Positions 14,101 to 26,047 of a stretch of DNA of 64,000 bases are shown here, in pieces. The position numbers and the translations under genes are program-made. Source of the stretch: Archegozetes longisetosus. Its lineage: Eukaryota > Arthropoda > Arachnida > Sarcoptiformes > Trhypochthoniidae. Location: assembly GCA_018873245.2 (NCBI GenBank), contig JAEMBT020000004.1:620001-684000 (forward strand), in the 5' to 3' direction. Numbering within the stretch: the stretch's first letter is position 1; each line of letters starts with the position of its first letter. The notes under the pieces were generated by a model. The model saw only the letters and a list, made by a program, of their open reading frames with translations, was not told the origin of the DNA and made no database searches.

Positions 14101-17100
14101 AATCAATGAATTCAATTGTTTGTCTATCTTATTATTCCTGATCAAATTCAGATCACTTTATGATAATAAGATCAGATGCATAATGCCTGGAGCTTTCGAG
14201 AAGATGAAGTCATTGTCAACACTGAATCTACTATCGAATCCGCTTAACTGTAATTGTCATATGAAGTGGTTATCTATTTGGCTCAAAAAGCATAACATTG
14301 TTACAGGTCTTCAAATTTGTTCTCATATTTTTATATAATCTATCTAAACTAATAAATGAAGTATTTTCATATTACGTATAAATAAAGTTTTGAATCTCGA
14401 ATAAGTTCTATAAAACATTTACGACCTATTCATGAATTTTTGATAGTTGAAAACTTGAGAACTAAACTAATTTCCAAAATCATTGTTCAGGCAATCCTCG
14501 ATGCCAGACACCAAAAGACTTGCGAGATATCCCTATTGAAGACATAGAACAAAAGGATTTCAAATGCGATGAGATGGAAAGCGAACTCTCGGACTGCGGT
14601 CCCGACGCCTTATGTCCGTCTCGGTGTACATGTACAGGATCTGTGGTCAGATGTTCGCGACAGAAACTAAAGGCAGTCCCGCGTTTCATACAATCAATAA
14701 CAACAGAACTATATCTAGACGTGAACGACATATCAACCATACCACCAGAAATGAATCAGTTGCGAGACTTGACTCGATTAGACCTGAGCAATAATCAGAT
14801 ATCAATACTTCCAAACAATATATTCTCAAATCTGACTAATTTGCAAACATTAATATTGAGTTACAATAAACTGCAATGTATTCAAGCGGAAGCTTTTCGT
14901 GAACTCAAATCGTTGAGAGTTCTATCACTTCATGGAAATGATATATCAATGATACCCGACGGTTCTTTCAGAGATCTTACTGCGATATCACATATTGCAA
15001 TGGGGGCTAATCCTCTCTTCTGCGATTGCAATCTTCGATGGCTCGCAGAATGGATTCAAAAAGGATTTGTTGAAGGTTTGGAGAAATAAACTTGAATTTA
15101 AAGTGAAAAATGATATAAAGATTAAAAGTTTTGTTATCCTTTATAGGAGGTATCGCCCGATGCCATGAACCCCGATCTATGAGAGATAAGTTGATAATGT
15201 CTGCACCGCCTAATCATTTCATATGTACTGAAGATCCAGATCCACAAATACTAGCCAAATGCGACGCTTGTTATACCTTCCCGTGCAACAATGGAGCGAC
15301 CTGCAAATCAAAGCCGTTAAGAGACTACGAGTGTCACTGCGCTCCTGGTTTTCATGGACAGCATTGCGAATATAAGATTGACGCTTGTTTTGGTAATCCT
15401 TGCGATAACGGAGGGACTTGCAAAGTACTTGAAATGGGAAGATTTAGCTGTCATTGTCCACTAGGTATAAAATTATAATTAGTTGTAGCGATGAACCTGA
15501 TACTAGTAGAGCTGTCAACATAAATTCATTATAAGTTCAATTTTCTAATCAAAGTAATAGTTGACGCGCTTGTTATTCAGCAATATTTATATGTTTGATA
15601 AGCACGTCAACTTCATTATATTAGTTCAATAATACAGTAGCCATTCACTCTATCCGTTGTTCTTTCGTTTCTCAAATCAATTAATTGCTTGACGAAATTG
15701 CACGCGTCAATAATGAGTCATTATAACAATTATTGAGGGGCAGTTAAGGAAAAGCTTCGTCGCATCATCTAATGTTCATCTTGTAAACAGTCAATAAGTA
15801 CTTCGACACAAACTTTATAACTGAATTCACGAGCGAAATATACATTATTATAACTTTGAGTTAGAAGATAAAGTTCTTTTTGAATGTAACGCATGATCTT
15901 CCTAACAATTATTACTAATTAACTTAATGCACTATTAAGGGAGATTGCAATTAAGATTAGAATTTGCCCTTTTCTGAGTCAACTTCTTAACTGCAAATTG
16001 CTGTTTGATTTAAGTATCCTCTTTTTAATCAAAATCAATTTTAAATTTAAAGGCTTTGAAGGCGATCGCTGTGAGACAAATATCAACGACTGCATTGCGA
16101 ATAAGTGCGAAAACAATGCCACTTGTATTGATCAAATAGAGTCATATTCTTGCGAATGTACACCTGGATTTGCGGGAAATTATTGCGAACGAAAAATCAA
16201 TTTCTGTACTAAAGAATTTAACCCTTGCAAAAATGGCGCCACTTGTGTTGACCACTACAGCCATTACCAGTGCATTTGTCCAATAGGATGGTCTGGTGAT
16301 AATTGCACTGAAAATGAAGACGACTGTTTTGACAATCTTTGCCAAAATGGTGGCACATGTGTCGATGGCGTCAATACTTATCGGTGCGAGTGCCCGATTG
16401 GTTTCGCGGGCAAGTTCTGCGAATTGGCACCAATGGTTGAATTGTATCCTCAGACGAGTCCGTGTCAACAGCATGACTGTAAACATGGTGTTTGTTTCTT
16501 ACCATCAGGTTTGCTATTATTCAATACTTTTTAGAATTAAAGATAAAAATATTTGAACTCATCAAAATTCAAGTCAAATGAAATAAAAACAAAAATTGAC
16601 CATAAGCTAAATTTTATTAATGAAAGTCTAATTTGGAAGAATACGAGTGAGGGAAACTGTAGTTTGAACAATTATCTTTTAAAACTTGTCAGTAAGACAA
16701 AACATATTTTATAGCGTTTATGCTTTAAGTTTCTCTAAATTGACTTCAAAAAGATAATCATAATTTTTAATGGTCTCAATAGAAATGTTTTTGAATTTTT
16801 CTAAGTAATTTGATGGCAGTTTATGATCGTGAAAACAAAATTAACAAGATGTAAATTAGTGTAGAATGATGATCAAAAATTCGAATGAAAGGCACAAAAA
16901 GTTACGCCTTTATGTGAACAGTCAAGTTGTTATGGAGAACACAAATTATAGTTTAGATATTTGACTCAGTATTTCACATTTGACAATTTTTTTTCTAAGA
17001 ATATAATTTTGCAAAACATTGGAGTCGATGAATTTCTGTTTCGGGTCAATATATAACAGAATTAATCGTGGTTTAAACTAATTATAGGTTCATCTGACTA

Positions 17101-18406
17101 CATCTGCAAATGTTCGCCTGGATATACAGGAAAACGATGCGAAATGTTATCATCAATCAGCTTTAGAGAAGGATCTTACCTGGAGTTCGATCCTTTAAAG
17201 ACAATACCAGCCGTTAATATTACTCTTAAGTTTGTGACAAAAAAACAATCAGGAGTTTTGTTGTATAACGGGGAAGGACAACACTTAGCGGTTGAACTGT
17301 TCAAAGGAAGAATAAGAATAAGTTTAGATGTCGGCAACTATCCAGTTTCCACTATGTTCTCGTATGAGACTGTAAGTGATGGTCGCTATCACGAGGTCGA
17401 GTTCATACTTATTAAGAAAAACTTTACAATGAGAGTTGATGGCGGTAACCCAAGAACTATTATCAACGAGGGAACCAAAGAGTACCTGGAGGCCAAGAGT
17501 TCGCTATTTCTTGGAGGAGTTCCCGAAGACGTGGCTAATTCTGCTATCAGAAATTGGCATATCTGGAACTCTTCAAGTCTTGAAGGTATGGATGAAACTT
17601 CTGCAAAAGTGTTTCTTGATTTCTTGAATCAAATTTGAGGTCACTCCATTCAATCGATAGGTTGTATGCGTGAGATCTATATAAATGGTAATCCACCTGA
17701 CCTGTCGAATGCAAGACGACAGCATTTGGTACTTCCGGGATGTGTTGACTTCGATGACATCAATAAGCCATGTCTTAATCATTTGTGCCAAAAAGGAAAA
17801 TGTGTGCCCACTAGTGATCGACAGACCTACGAATGCAAATGTCGTGGAGGTTATAGCGGACCCTTTTGTGATCAGGGTTTGTATCAGTTTGTCGTTAACA
17901 TCGCTTTTGAATCTATCTATAAGTCAATAGACTTTCAATCATTTTCTCTTTTGAAATTCTGAATTTATTTTCTGAAGAGATTCGTTAAATCTTCAAAAGA
18001 GTTTGAGTATTTTCCTAGAGCATTTATAACTTTTGTTTCTATTGTTTTCATATAATACATGTAATATTAATATGTACTTATTTTCTGGAACAAAGCTTAG
18101 AATTTTGTCTCATTTTTCAAACTTATAAGAGCTGAGTGAAAAAATTCATAATTTTTTAATATTTTGATCTTTTTGCCAATAGCGCCGACGTGTCAGAAGG
18201 AGATTAAGAGAGACTTCTACTATGAGAATAGTTGTCGATCAACCAAAAAGTTAAAATTGGCACAATGTGTCGGTTCTTGTGGTACAAATTGTTGCAAACC
18301 ACTCAAGTCTAAGAAGAGATCTGTTCGTCTGGCCTGTAGTGATGGCTCGAAATTCACTAAAGAAGTCGAAATTGTTAGAAAGTGTGGCTGTAGTCGAAAA
18401 TGTTAA
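3399..18406 (+). CDS. slit: Slit guidance ligand, 3' sixteen exons
   Basis: Slit is a secreted ligand of Robo receptors in axon guidance and cell migration. Exons read by splice site and phase are 3399-3470, 3608-3679, 3783-3854, 4932-5003, 5063-5134, 12461-12778, 13110-13184, 13421-13564, 13958-14029, 14152-14306, 14491-15075, 15147-15464, 16053-16508, 17088-17585, 17661-17876 and 18183-18406, with TAA at 18404-18406. All phases agree and give about 1139 residues. Domain order is the rest of LRR domain 2 (it opens [15 protein letters not shown]), LRR domains 3 and 4 with cysteine caps, six EGF repeats, a laminin-G domain, EGF 7, and a C-terminal cystine knot ending CGCSRKC. Seven EGFs with no EGF 8-9 matches the Drosophila rather than the vertebrate layout. 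The signal peptide, LRR domain 1 and the start of domain 2 lie before the window. The family call is secure; individual splice sites are visual. Confidence 0.96.
5135..12460 (+). other. 7.3 kb slit intron
   Basis: The intron starts GTAAGT at 5135 and ends TAG at 12460. It separates the last repeat of LRR domain 2 from the exon for that domain's C-terminal cysteine cap. It is by far the longest intron in the window. I see AT-rich sequence, a short GA run near 10190-10202, and no gene or clear transposon. Enhancers could be present, but nothing in the sequence shows them. Confidence 0.85.
12461..14306 (+). CDS. slit: slit exons: D2 cap and LRR domain 3
   Basis: Exon 12461-12778 encodes the C-terminal cap of LRR domain 2 ([16 protein letters not shown] and further cysteines) and then the N-terminal cap of domain 3 ([15 protein letters not shown]). 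Exons 13110-13184 (75 nt, one residue longer than the standard repeat), 13421-13564 (two repeats), 13958-14029 and 14152-14306 complete domain 3. The last of these ends in the cap core [16 protein letters not shown] and a phase-1 donor GTCTTC at 14307. The 75 nt first repeat also occurs in vertebrate Slits, so it is not an annotation slip. Confidence 0.94.
14491..15075 (+). CDS. slit: slit exon: LRR domain 4
   Basis: A single 585 nt exon encodes the end of the domain-3 cap, the domain-4 N-cap ([20 protein letters not shown]), all its leucine-rich repeats and most of the C-cap ([16 protein letters not shown]). In contrast to domains 2 and 3 no introns separate the repeats. The donor is GTTTGG at 15076, a weak match to consensus, but the next exon joins in phase to give GGIARCHEP, as expected for Slit. 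Domain 4 mediates Slit dimerisation and heparan-sulfate contact in studied homologues. Confidence 0.93.
15147..18406 (+). CDS. slit: slit exons: EGF, LamG and cystine knot
   Basis: Exons 15147-15464 and 16053-16508 encode EGF 1 to most of EGF 6. EGF 2 is split by the 588 nt intron and EGF 6 by the intron at 16509. Exon 17088-17585 ends EGF 6 and holds most of the laminin-G domain. Exon 17661-17876 ends LamG and holds EGF 7. Exon 18183-18406 is the C-terminal cystine knot, with cysteines in [10 protein letters not shown] and a CGCSRKC end. The EGF 5-6 linker reads [12 protein letters not shown], the position where Slits are cut into N- and C-terminal fragments. Confidence 0.93.
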
Positions 18407-18648
18407 GAACTATATCGATCAGTCGAACGAAAGCCAAACAGTTTTTTTCAAATGTATATTTAATTATGAAACAATACCTCACTTTCGCACAACCATTTAG
18501 CTATTCATAAGATATGAAAACATCGGCTTAGATTGAGAAAAAAGTTTTTGTTTTATGGATTAGTGAAGTATTGACTCTCAAAAAGTTGAAAAAAAGACTT
18601 TTTGGGAAGTGTATAAATTGTTTATTGAACTTTGCTTTGTGTAAAGAA

Positions 18649-18654
18649 AATAAA
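18649..18654 (+). promoter_or_regulatory. Candidate slit polyadenylation signal
   Basis: AATAAA about 243 nt after the slit stop codon, followed by a GT-rich stretch (gctgtgctt). Other AATAAA-like words are common in this AT-rich DNA, so this is a plausible but unproven choice. Confidence 0.5.
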
Positions 18655-20969
18655 GCTGTGCTTAATGTCAGTTCGGATAGTAATTAACCTTTTTCCTCTC
18701 ACTATTGTATAGTAAACTAAATTCTGCTAAACTATAACTAGAGTTTAATCTATTTTAAGTAAATTATTGATAGCTTTTACTTTGCATTTATTTATATATT
18801 TAGTTATAATTGACTGACTTACTCGAAAACTAAACTTCTGAACGCACGATTAGTTTCTGAAATATTGCGTCAGAAAATGAACTGCTTTTATTATAATTTC
18901 AATTATTAACGTGTTTAAAGTAACGAATAATTTGTCCCACAAATTGACAAAAAAGAAAACCAAACAAATTCTGTTCATTTGATAACTTGAATGAATGACA
19001 TTTATCTGTGATATAGTATTTAAAATATTTGGAATGACGAAAAGCTTTTAATGGTAACAAAAAATTGAACGCTTTGTTAAGAATTTTTTGTGCACAAACT
19101 AAGAATCGATTTCAAAATGACAAAAGTTTCGATAAGCCATACATCTATTAAATGTATTATTGAATACATTCATGGCTTTTAAGGCATTTAAAAGATTTTT
19201 ATATGACGTTAACTATCGGTTTGTAATCTAAAATTTGGCGTAAAACCAGCGCTCATTATAACCGATAGAAGAATGTTAACCGATGAAAAATAGATTTTCC
19301 GCTATCTAAATGTCGAGAAATAAGTGTTTTGAGAAATGAACTCATTTAAATGAGCGCTAATCACAAAAAGACTGACAAACTCGTGCAAAAATACTAAACT
19401 TTCAAATGAAAAGTTTTAGTTTTAAATAGTTTTCTAAAAACTATTATAATTACTATTGGATATTAACTTTGAGACTGATTTAGCTCATTTCTGTCTCGTA
19501 TTAAAACTTATTCATATGTAATTATTAACAACTATTGTAATCTATTTTAAGAAGACGAAATTGTAACAATAATAGCATTCTTAATCTAATTATTCGGCAT
19601 TTTTAATATTATTATACAAATAAAAAGTATACAAATTTATTATACGTTTCTATCGGAATAAAAATCTATACAAATAGTCATCTCATGTATTCGTAACTGT
19701 AGTGAAAGTTTTAGAAAAATGTAATAACTTTTTTTGAAACTTTTTTCTCTTGTTTTTTGTTGAATTAATACAATAAAATTTTCATAACGTGTACAGAGAT
19801 TTGACGACATTTCTTTACTATTTACAATTTTTATTTGAAAACTTACAGATTTGCTCAAAATTTGAGTCAACATGCTTCCTTATTGATTATAAACGCGGGC
19901 AGCTTTGCATCAGATCATATACCAGGTATAGATACCATTGTCTTAAGTATTTATCTAGAATTTATTGGATGGCTCTTATCATGACATTGATCACTGAAGC
20001 AATGACCATCTAATTTGATCACTTTTAACTACGATAATATTATATTTCAAACTGTTAATTTGTCTTTGAGCAACAGTCAAAAATACTGAAATTAGTGATT
20101 CAACGACAATTACATTGCATAAACTTGTGCGATAGTTGAAGAGAACTTATTCAAGCAGATAATTTATAGATTGATTTATTAGCAAATTATAGAAGGTTCA
20201 TATTTTCCCATATGATGTACAGTGAACTTAAAAATAGGCATGTATGAACTTTTTAATAAGAAAAGATAAAGATTTACATTTTGTTTTCTTCAAAGATAAA
20301 AATTGATATCAAAACTTCATAAATTATGAATGCATTAAGTAAACTATTAATTGCAAACAAAATTAAGTTTTTATCACATAAACACATTTTGAGGTGTTTT
20401 ATAAGTTATTTTTCTTAAATGTCTTAATTTGTTATACATTTAGTAATGGAATTGGTTGATAGTATACAGTGGAGAAGCAGTCAATCAATTGATGAAAAAG
20501 AAAGAAATTTAACAATATTGCTTCATGGGCAAAATCAAAACGATCAAAAATTGCTTACATGATAGGACGTGACAAAAAAATGTAAGTAAATGGCTTCATA
20601 GATTTCATTAAATTGTATTAATGCATGTGCTTAAGAGTAGTGGCCACCGACGCAAAGCAAATCAAGAGCAAGATTTAGGTATTGTTAGGGCTGCAGACGC
20701 GAAATGAGGGATAATTTTAATAATAATAATAATCTCTGTGTTAGTCTAATTAATTGTTTGCCACAAAGATCGATTATTGAAGTAAATGGGGGGCATACAA
20801 AATACTAGTAAATGACTAAAATGTAAAAGTTTTCAATGATTGTAACTTGAACTGTTAATAGTTAATGTTTGTTGATTATTTTGATAAAAGTAAAAAAGAA
20901 AATAGTCCAATCCTTTTTATTCAAAAGTTCAAACATGCCTATTTTTAAGTTATCTGTACAATAAAGGGA
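18655..20969. other. Intergenic, nothing recognised
   Basis: AT-rich spacer after slit. Short open frames near 19640-20013 on both strands have no coding character that I can support. Confidence 0.6.
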
Positions 20970-21270
20970 ATGCCTGGCTATTAATAGGACAAATTTGCTG
21001 ACTTAACTGAAACTGAGAAAACAGAATTAACGTGTAGTATGTGTCAAGGTAGTTTTAAGAATTCTGTTGCCACAAGTTGTTATTTACAGACCTTCTATCA
21101 GAACCGTATAAATGAATAACTTAATACTAATAATGCATGCCCATATGATAGTAAGGACTTAAACACTAGTCAACCAACACGACCACAGAGGCATGTTGAC
21201 ACATATTTTCAATACCAATCAGAAAAAAAACTGCAAATTGTTTTATTGTTAGCACACGTTCTCCGAAAGT
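20970..21270 (+). pseudogene. RING E3 ligase (NRDP1/RNF41-like) fragment
   Basis: From ATG at 20970 the frame reads MPGY, two stops, then FADLTETEKTELTCSMCQG, a RING start. The region that should hold the later zinc ligands reads SCYLQTFYQNRINE, stop, LNTNNACPYD. Against the RING pattern expected for NRDP1-like proteins (FC..CI..WL), the two cysteines have become Y and R and the tryptophan a stop, while the final CP is kept. The frame dies near 21270. A functional protein would transfer ubiquitin; this copy cannot fold as a RING. Only the N-terminal domain is visible. The family call rests on the spacing and on the ELxCxxCQ and TNNxCPYD signatures. Confidence 0.7.
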
Positions 21271-21390
21271 AAATCTTAATAAATTTTACTTTAACAAATA
21301 TAATTTCGATAGTATACGCGTTCAACAATAAAAATGTTATTAAAACTTCATAGTTTATATTAACTAATATGCTTTTCCTAGTTTGATTAA

Positions 21391-21801
21391 AATGTTGAGA
21401 AGTTGGAAGTTCGTTGCGCTAATAGAACCAAAGGGCAGCAAACTATATTATTGGATAGCCTGAAAATTCACGTGAAATCGTATAGTTTTCATGGGAAAAC
21501 GTACGAAGAATCTCAATTTGAAATACTTGGTGGTCACAATTGTGTCAAATTTTTACCCGAAGACAATCAGAAATTTGAAATAAGGTTAGAAATCGCATCA
21601 ATTGGGACAGAATCGCTGGAGAAAGAAAAAGAAAGTTATTTGCAAACAATACAAGACTTATCCAATGTTAACCCTGAGAATCCGAGCAATAAATTTAATG
21701 TTGAAAAAGCTAAACAGATCTCAAAACATAATTTTCCTCTAAATAATATTTTACTTACAATGAATCTCAATATTAGTTTTGAGAGGATTAAATGTTTATG
21801 A
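21391..21801 (+). CDS. Unrecognised open frame, possibly an exon
   Basis: The frame is open from a stop at 21388-21390 to TGA at 21799-21801, about 136 codons, without an early ATG. It begins VEKLEVRCANRTKGQQTILL and its first 80 residues have a folded, mixed composition (FEILGGHNCVKFLPEDNQKF) before becoming charged. An acceptor-like tttcctag lies just upstream at 21373-21380. I do not recognise the family. It could be an exon of the gene ending at 23119, a decayed gene, or transposon-derived. Confidence 0.3.
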   Translation, partial: NVEKLEVRCANRTKGQQTILLDSLKIHVKSYSFHGKTYEESQFEILGGHNCVKFLPEDNQKFEIRLEIASIGTESLEKEKESYLQTIQDLSNVNPENPSNKFNVEKAKQISKHNFPLNNILLTMNLNISFERIKCL

Positions 21802-22239
21802 ACGCTCGTAAAAAGTTGGAACCCTTCACTATAGTTTCTAGAACCGCTCCAAAATAAATGACAAATAAAATTGTTACTATAGTTAAAGATGCGGTCGATA
21901 ATACACTTACTTATACAAAATTCAAATGATTTTGCATACGTTTTGAACGAAAGACCAAAAGTAAATCTAACAAAGTGACTGTGTACATAGCATATTGAAT
22001 TTTGTTTTTCTCGAGTCAGCTATATTTTTGTAATTCAAATTTTACTATTATATTAAACAACTTTTATAGGATATTCGTGTAAAATGAATTAAAGGACAAT
22101 TCAAAAATAGGTGCTAAAACAATATTTATTAAATGATATAAATGAATACAGTCACAATCGAATGTGCGACTTATTTTACTAACATCCAAATCAACAGTCC
22201 TTTCAATTCTCTTTTGTAAATTTTAATCTGTAAATATAG

Positions 22240-23119
22240 AGTGATAGTTGAGACTAGTGTCCCTCACAAGGCGGATGGGTACCAGATTCAGCCCACGAAG
22301 ACCCTCGATCACAGCAACAACAAGCTTTTATATGGACTTAAGACCGATTTCGGTATGTTCCAGTGTAAAAGTTACAAATGTAGTGAGTTAAGAGAAGTCC
22401 GTCCTGTCAGACAGAAACCGTATTTTTAATTACCCTAGTGGTCAGTGGCATTCCTTGTAAGAGTTGGATTCAATGTGTGCTTAATTAAACAGCAAAACAA
22501 GCAGATTAGATTATGAACTTTGCGAATTTGAAAAAATTATTCTTATAAAAGTATAGACTTTCGAAAGCTTTAAACTATTCTGAAGTTGAAAAGTTTCTTC
22601 ATCAAAAGAATAACAAGGTGCAAAAAATTAGGATTAATAAAATGATTTTCAAATTTATTATCACTTTCTCAAGTCAAGTTGCGTTTACTTTTTCAAGAAC
22701 TTATCATAGCTATGACAGATATTCGACTTCTAGAAGTCAAGATAATTATGATATGAATGAAAAAAGTTTTGAAGACCCTTTTGGAGAGACAAAGTAGAAA
22801 TCGCCAAATTTTTACACCTTATTTTTCTCTTATTGAGAGATGACTTTTTCGCATGTAGTAAATTATAAGCTAAGTAAGTCATATGGAAACAAAAACTTTC
22901 TTCAGCAAAGTGGTGGTACATTTGATAGTATAATCGGCTCTTTTTCTCTTAGATGACATCGATGGCAGATCTCGTATTCTTGACTATATCATTTATACCT
23001 TAAGTCTGGCTTTAGAACAAGAAACACAAACTGATGAATTGGGAAGTAGTGGCGAAGACTCGGATAGTGCTATATATAATTTGCGACACAATAATTACGC
23101 AACTGTTGGTCGAAAATAA
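22240..23119 (+). CDS. Last two exons of an unrecognised gene
   Basis: Exon 22240-22352 (IVETSVPHKADGYQIQPTK and on to YGLKTDF) ends at a consensus donor GTATGT in phase 1. After a 600 nt intron with a strong pyrimidine tract and TTAG, exon 22953-23119 restores the frame: DDIDGRSRILDYIIYTLSL, an acidic serine stretch ELGSSGEDSDSA, and a C-terminus YNLRHNNYATVGRK before TAA. Both exons are richer in G and C and more protein-like than their surroundings. The acidic tail and terminal NYATV suggest a cytoplasmic tail, which is inference. Upstream exons are not identified; the open frame at 21391-21801 is a candidate. Confidence 0.5.
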
Positions 23120-24132
23120 ATTAAATTGGCAGCTTTTACTAATAGAAATTCTTGGTTACTCTTAACTTATTTTGGCCGCAAAATTGTTAACTTTTTTAAC
23201 GTCTTGATACGAGACTGGGACAGGGTTTAAAATACTTCGATAAAAAATATAAATTTTTGAATTATAAAATTTCAAGACATCAAGTATTTATCTATAACTA
23301 AAACAAAACTGGTTACACGTCGACAGCGCTTACCGATGGGCAATTGCACCAACTTTTATTTTTGTATGCTTAGAAAGCCTGAGGCATTTGCCATAAAATC
23401 CAGTTGGATTTTAACATCGCATCAAAAAGTATGTTTTTACGAAAAATTGAAGGGTTGTCAGACGAATTTCTCGTTCGAAATCGTAATTTTTGAGACAACT
23501 TAAGCAGGAAGGTTGCTAAATAAGTTACTTGACACGTACGAGCCAAATTTGTGTAGAGCTTACGAAAGTACCAATCAATGACCTTTCAATTATCTTCTAA
23601 TGACTTTTTAGGCACACAGCACAAAAGTTGACACAGCTGCTATCCAATACCATTGCTATCGGTCTGAAATCAATTTTACTTCAATCATAAATCAATATTC
23701 GATGTTCTCTCAAAGTTTAGTCTTTCAAATATTGTTACTTCTTACAGAGAAAAATTTCAATTTGAATTTTGTACGAAGACGCTGAGTTTGCTATTATCCA
23801 ACACTGGTCTAAAAGACCGAAATAATAGTCACTACATTTATGAAGAAAACTTGCATTAAAACTATGTTTCTACGATTACCAACCTATCAATAAATAACGA
23901 ATCACTCAAAATAGACACAAAATTGTGAAAAACTATTTTTTAATTAAATAACTTAATAATTAAACTAACTATTAAATGAGTTGTCATCTTAAAACTAGTC
24001 TGAATTGGAGTGAGTGTTAAGTAATTAAAAATGACTACTCTGTCAATGTCCCCCTCAAAAAATGAGTCAATATTTTGTTTTTATTTTTCAACAGTTTTCT
24101 TCAGTAGAGTTAAGTTCATTTTTAGTTAAATA
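23120..24132. other. Intergenic, weak coding-like patch
   Basis: Mostly featureless AT-rich sequence. Around 23366-23500 (+) a frame reading RKPEAFAIKSSWILTSHQKV looks protein-like, but it is short, has no visible splice context and is not recognised. Confidence 0.4.
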
Positions 24133-26047
24133 ATGCCTAAAATCAAAGGAGGATTTGCTGAAAGATTGGAGAACTATATCGAAGAATTTGGTGACTGCTT
24201 GACGAGAATCGGAAACTCATTGTATTGTAAGGCGTGTCACAAAGAGATCAAAAATCCGTTTAAGAAGTCTATAGTTAAACAACACATGAGTACAAACTCA
24301 CACTTGAATGCCATCCAAGACTTTGATCAAAATGAAGAATCAATCGATGAGAATCTGTTAAATGATAGTTTTATTGATTTGAATTGTAATCGAAGTGAAG
24401 CACTGATTCGTAAATACGTTCGAGAATTCAGTCATGTTTTGACCACTTTTCAGAATAAACTGTTTTGTAGGGCTTGTAATAAAGAGATTAAGAATCCGTT
24501 TAAGAAGTCTATTGTTAAACAACATTTTGCCACTAATTATCACATGAGAGCTGTTGAGAACTTTTCGTTTGATCGGCAATTTAATCCCGAGTTTAGTGAA
24601 CAAAACAGAATTAACGAAAGTGTTGTTGAGGCCAATCATTGCGAACAACTATCTGTTAATGAGTTGAAGACAGAGAATGAGTTGATCACAAATGATTTAG
24701 ACTCACAAACGAGTTTAATATCTATTTTAGAGTCTATTAAAGATAAAGTTAAGCTAATTATTAGTCAATGTATATGTGATTATAATAGGGATGTTATAAA
24801 TGATGTCAAAGCTTTGACTGAAGAATATGACAGAAGAAAAGCCGCGTTTATTTATAACAGAAGCAGTAATAATAATAAAAATAGTGAGAAAAGTAAAACC
24901 CAAGACAATTCAATTGATAGGAATAGGATTACGACTAATAAAATAAGTGGATTTGAAGTGGTTGATGTCAAGAGTAGAAGTATTAATAACAAGAATCTTA
25001 AGACAAATGGTAAGAAAATTATGATGTCATCAGTAAAGGCGACGAAAGTTGGAAATAAAGACAAATCTAAGAGTAAATCGAAGAATGAGTTGAATGAAGA
25101 CGAGTATCTTTTGACAGAAGAGTTGACCTCTTCCGGTAAGAACTTTTTGTGTCCGTGGCCGGGGTGTGACCGAAAATTCAAAATTAGGTCTCAGTTGAGA
25201 CCTCATTTACGAACTCACACGGGAGAGAAAAAATTTAAATGTGATTATCCCAATTGCGGTAGACTTTTCGAAAGACGATCAACACTTGACTATCATTTAG
25301 AGAAACATAAGTGTAAAACATTTAAATTAGAGAAAAATATTGCATGCGATTGGCCTGAATGTGACAAAATGTTTGTCTATAAGTTTCAAATGAATTATCA
25401 CAAGAGAGTTCATCACTTGAAACTTATTCGGTTTAAGTGCGAATGGCCCGAATGTGAGTCAGGATTTGTAACTAGACCTCAATATGATTCTCATGTCAGT
25501 CGATATCATGTCGGACAGAATTTCTTTAAGTGCGAATGGCCTGACTGCGGGAAGCGATTCTTATCTAAATATACCAAACAGAATCATTACAATAAAGTCC
25601 ATCTCAAATTTGGCAATTTTAAATGTGATTATGAGAGTTGTGGTCAATCTTTTACTGGAAAAGAAGAGTTAGAGTCGCACACGATTGAAGCACATAATGG
25701 TTATAAATCGCATGCTTGTGATTGGCCCGGATGTGAGTTTTCTACTCTTTACTCAAAGGTTAGAAATGAAAAATTTAAGTTTTCTACTTGACTTTTGTTT
25801 TCTCAACTGTTGACAGGCTCTGAAGTACCACAAGATGAGACATACTGGCGAAAAACCGTTTAAGTGTTCGTGGCCTCAATGTGTTTGGAGTTTTAGACAA
25901 AGCGATCACTTGAAGACCCATATGTTGAAACACACCGGTGAAAGACCGTTCAGCTGTGACCATCCGAATTGTGAATTGAGATTTCAATCAAAGCATACAA
26001 TGAAAGTTCATTTCGATAAAACACATAAAATTGATGCCAAAATATAA
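24133..26047 (+). CDS. Nine-finger C2H2 protein, duplicated N-domain
   Basis: Two exons, 24133-25758 and 25817-26047, joined in phase 0 across a 58 nt intron, give 618 residues. The first in-frame ATG at 24133 starts MPKIKGGF. The N-terminus holds two copies of a Cys-x2-Cys ... His-x5-His domain (YCKACHKEIKNPFKKSIVKQ and FCRACNKEIKNPFKKSIVKQ), like BED or CGGBP1-type DNA-binding fingers of transposase ancestry. A long Asn/Ser/Lys linker follows. Then come nine C2H2 fingers of the C-x4-C type, many with a CxWPxC loop, as in TFIIIA and Gli/ZIC-like fingers. The intron falls inside finger 7, so reading straight on would truncate it. Nuclear nucleic-acid binding is very likely. Nine fingers recall TFIIIA, but the N-terminal duplication does not fit it, so I give no symbol. 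Confidence 0.88.

Noticed and set aside
24852-25181. 109-codon minus-strand Leu-rich ORF
   Set aside because: Antisense of the Asn/Lys/Ser linker of the zinc-finger gene.
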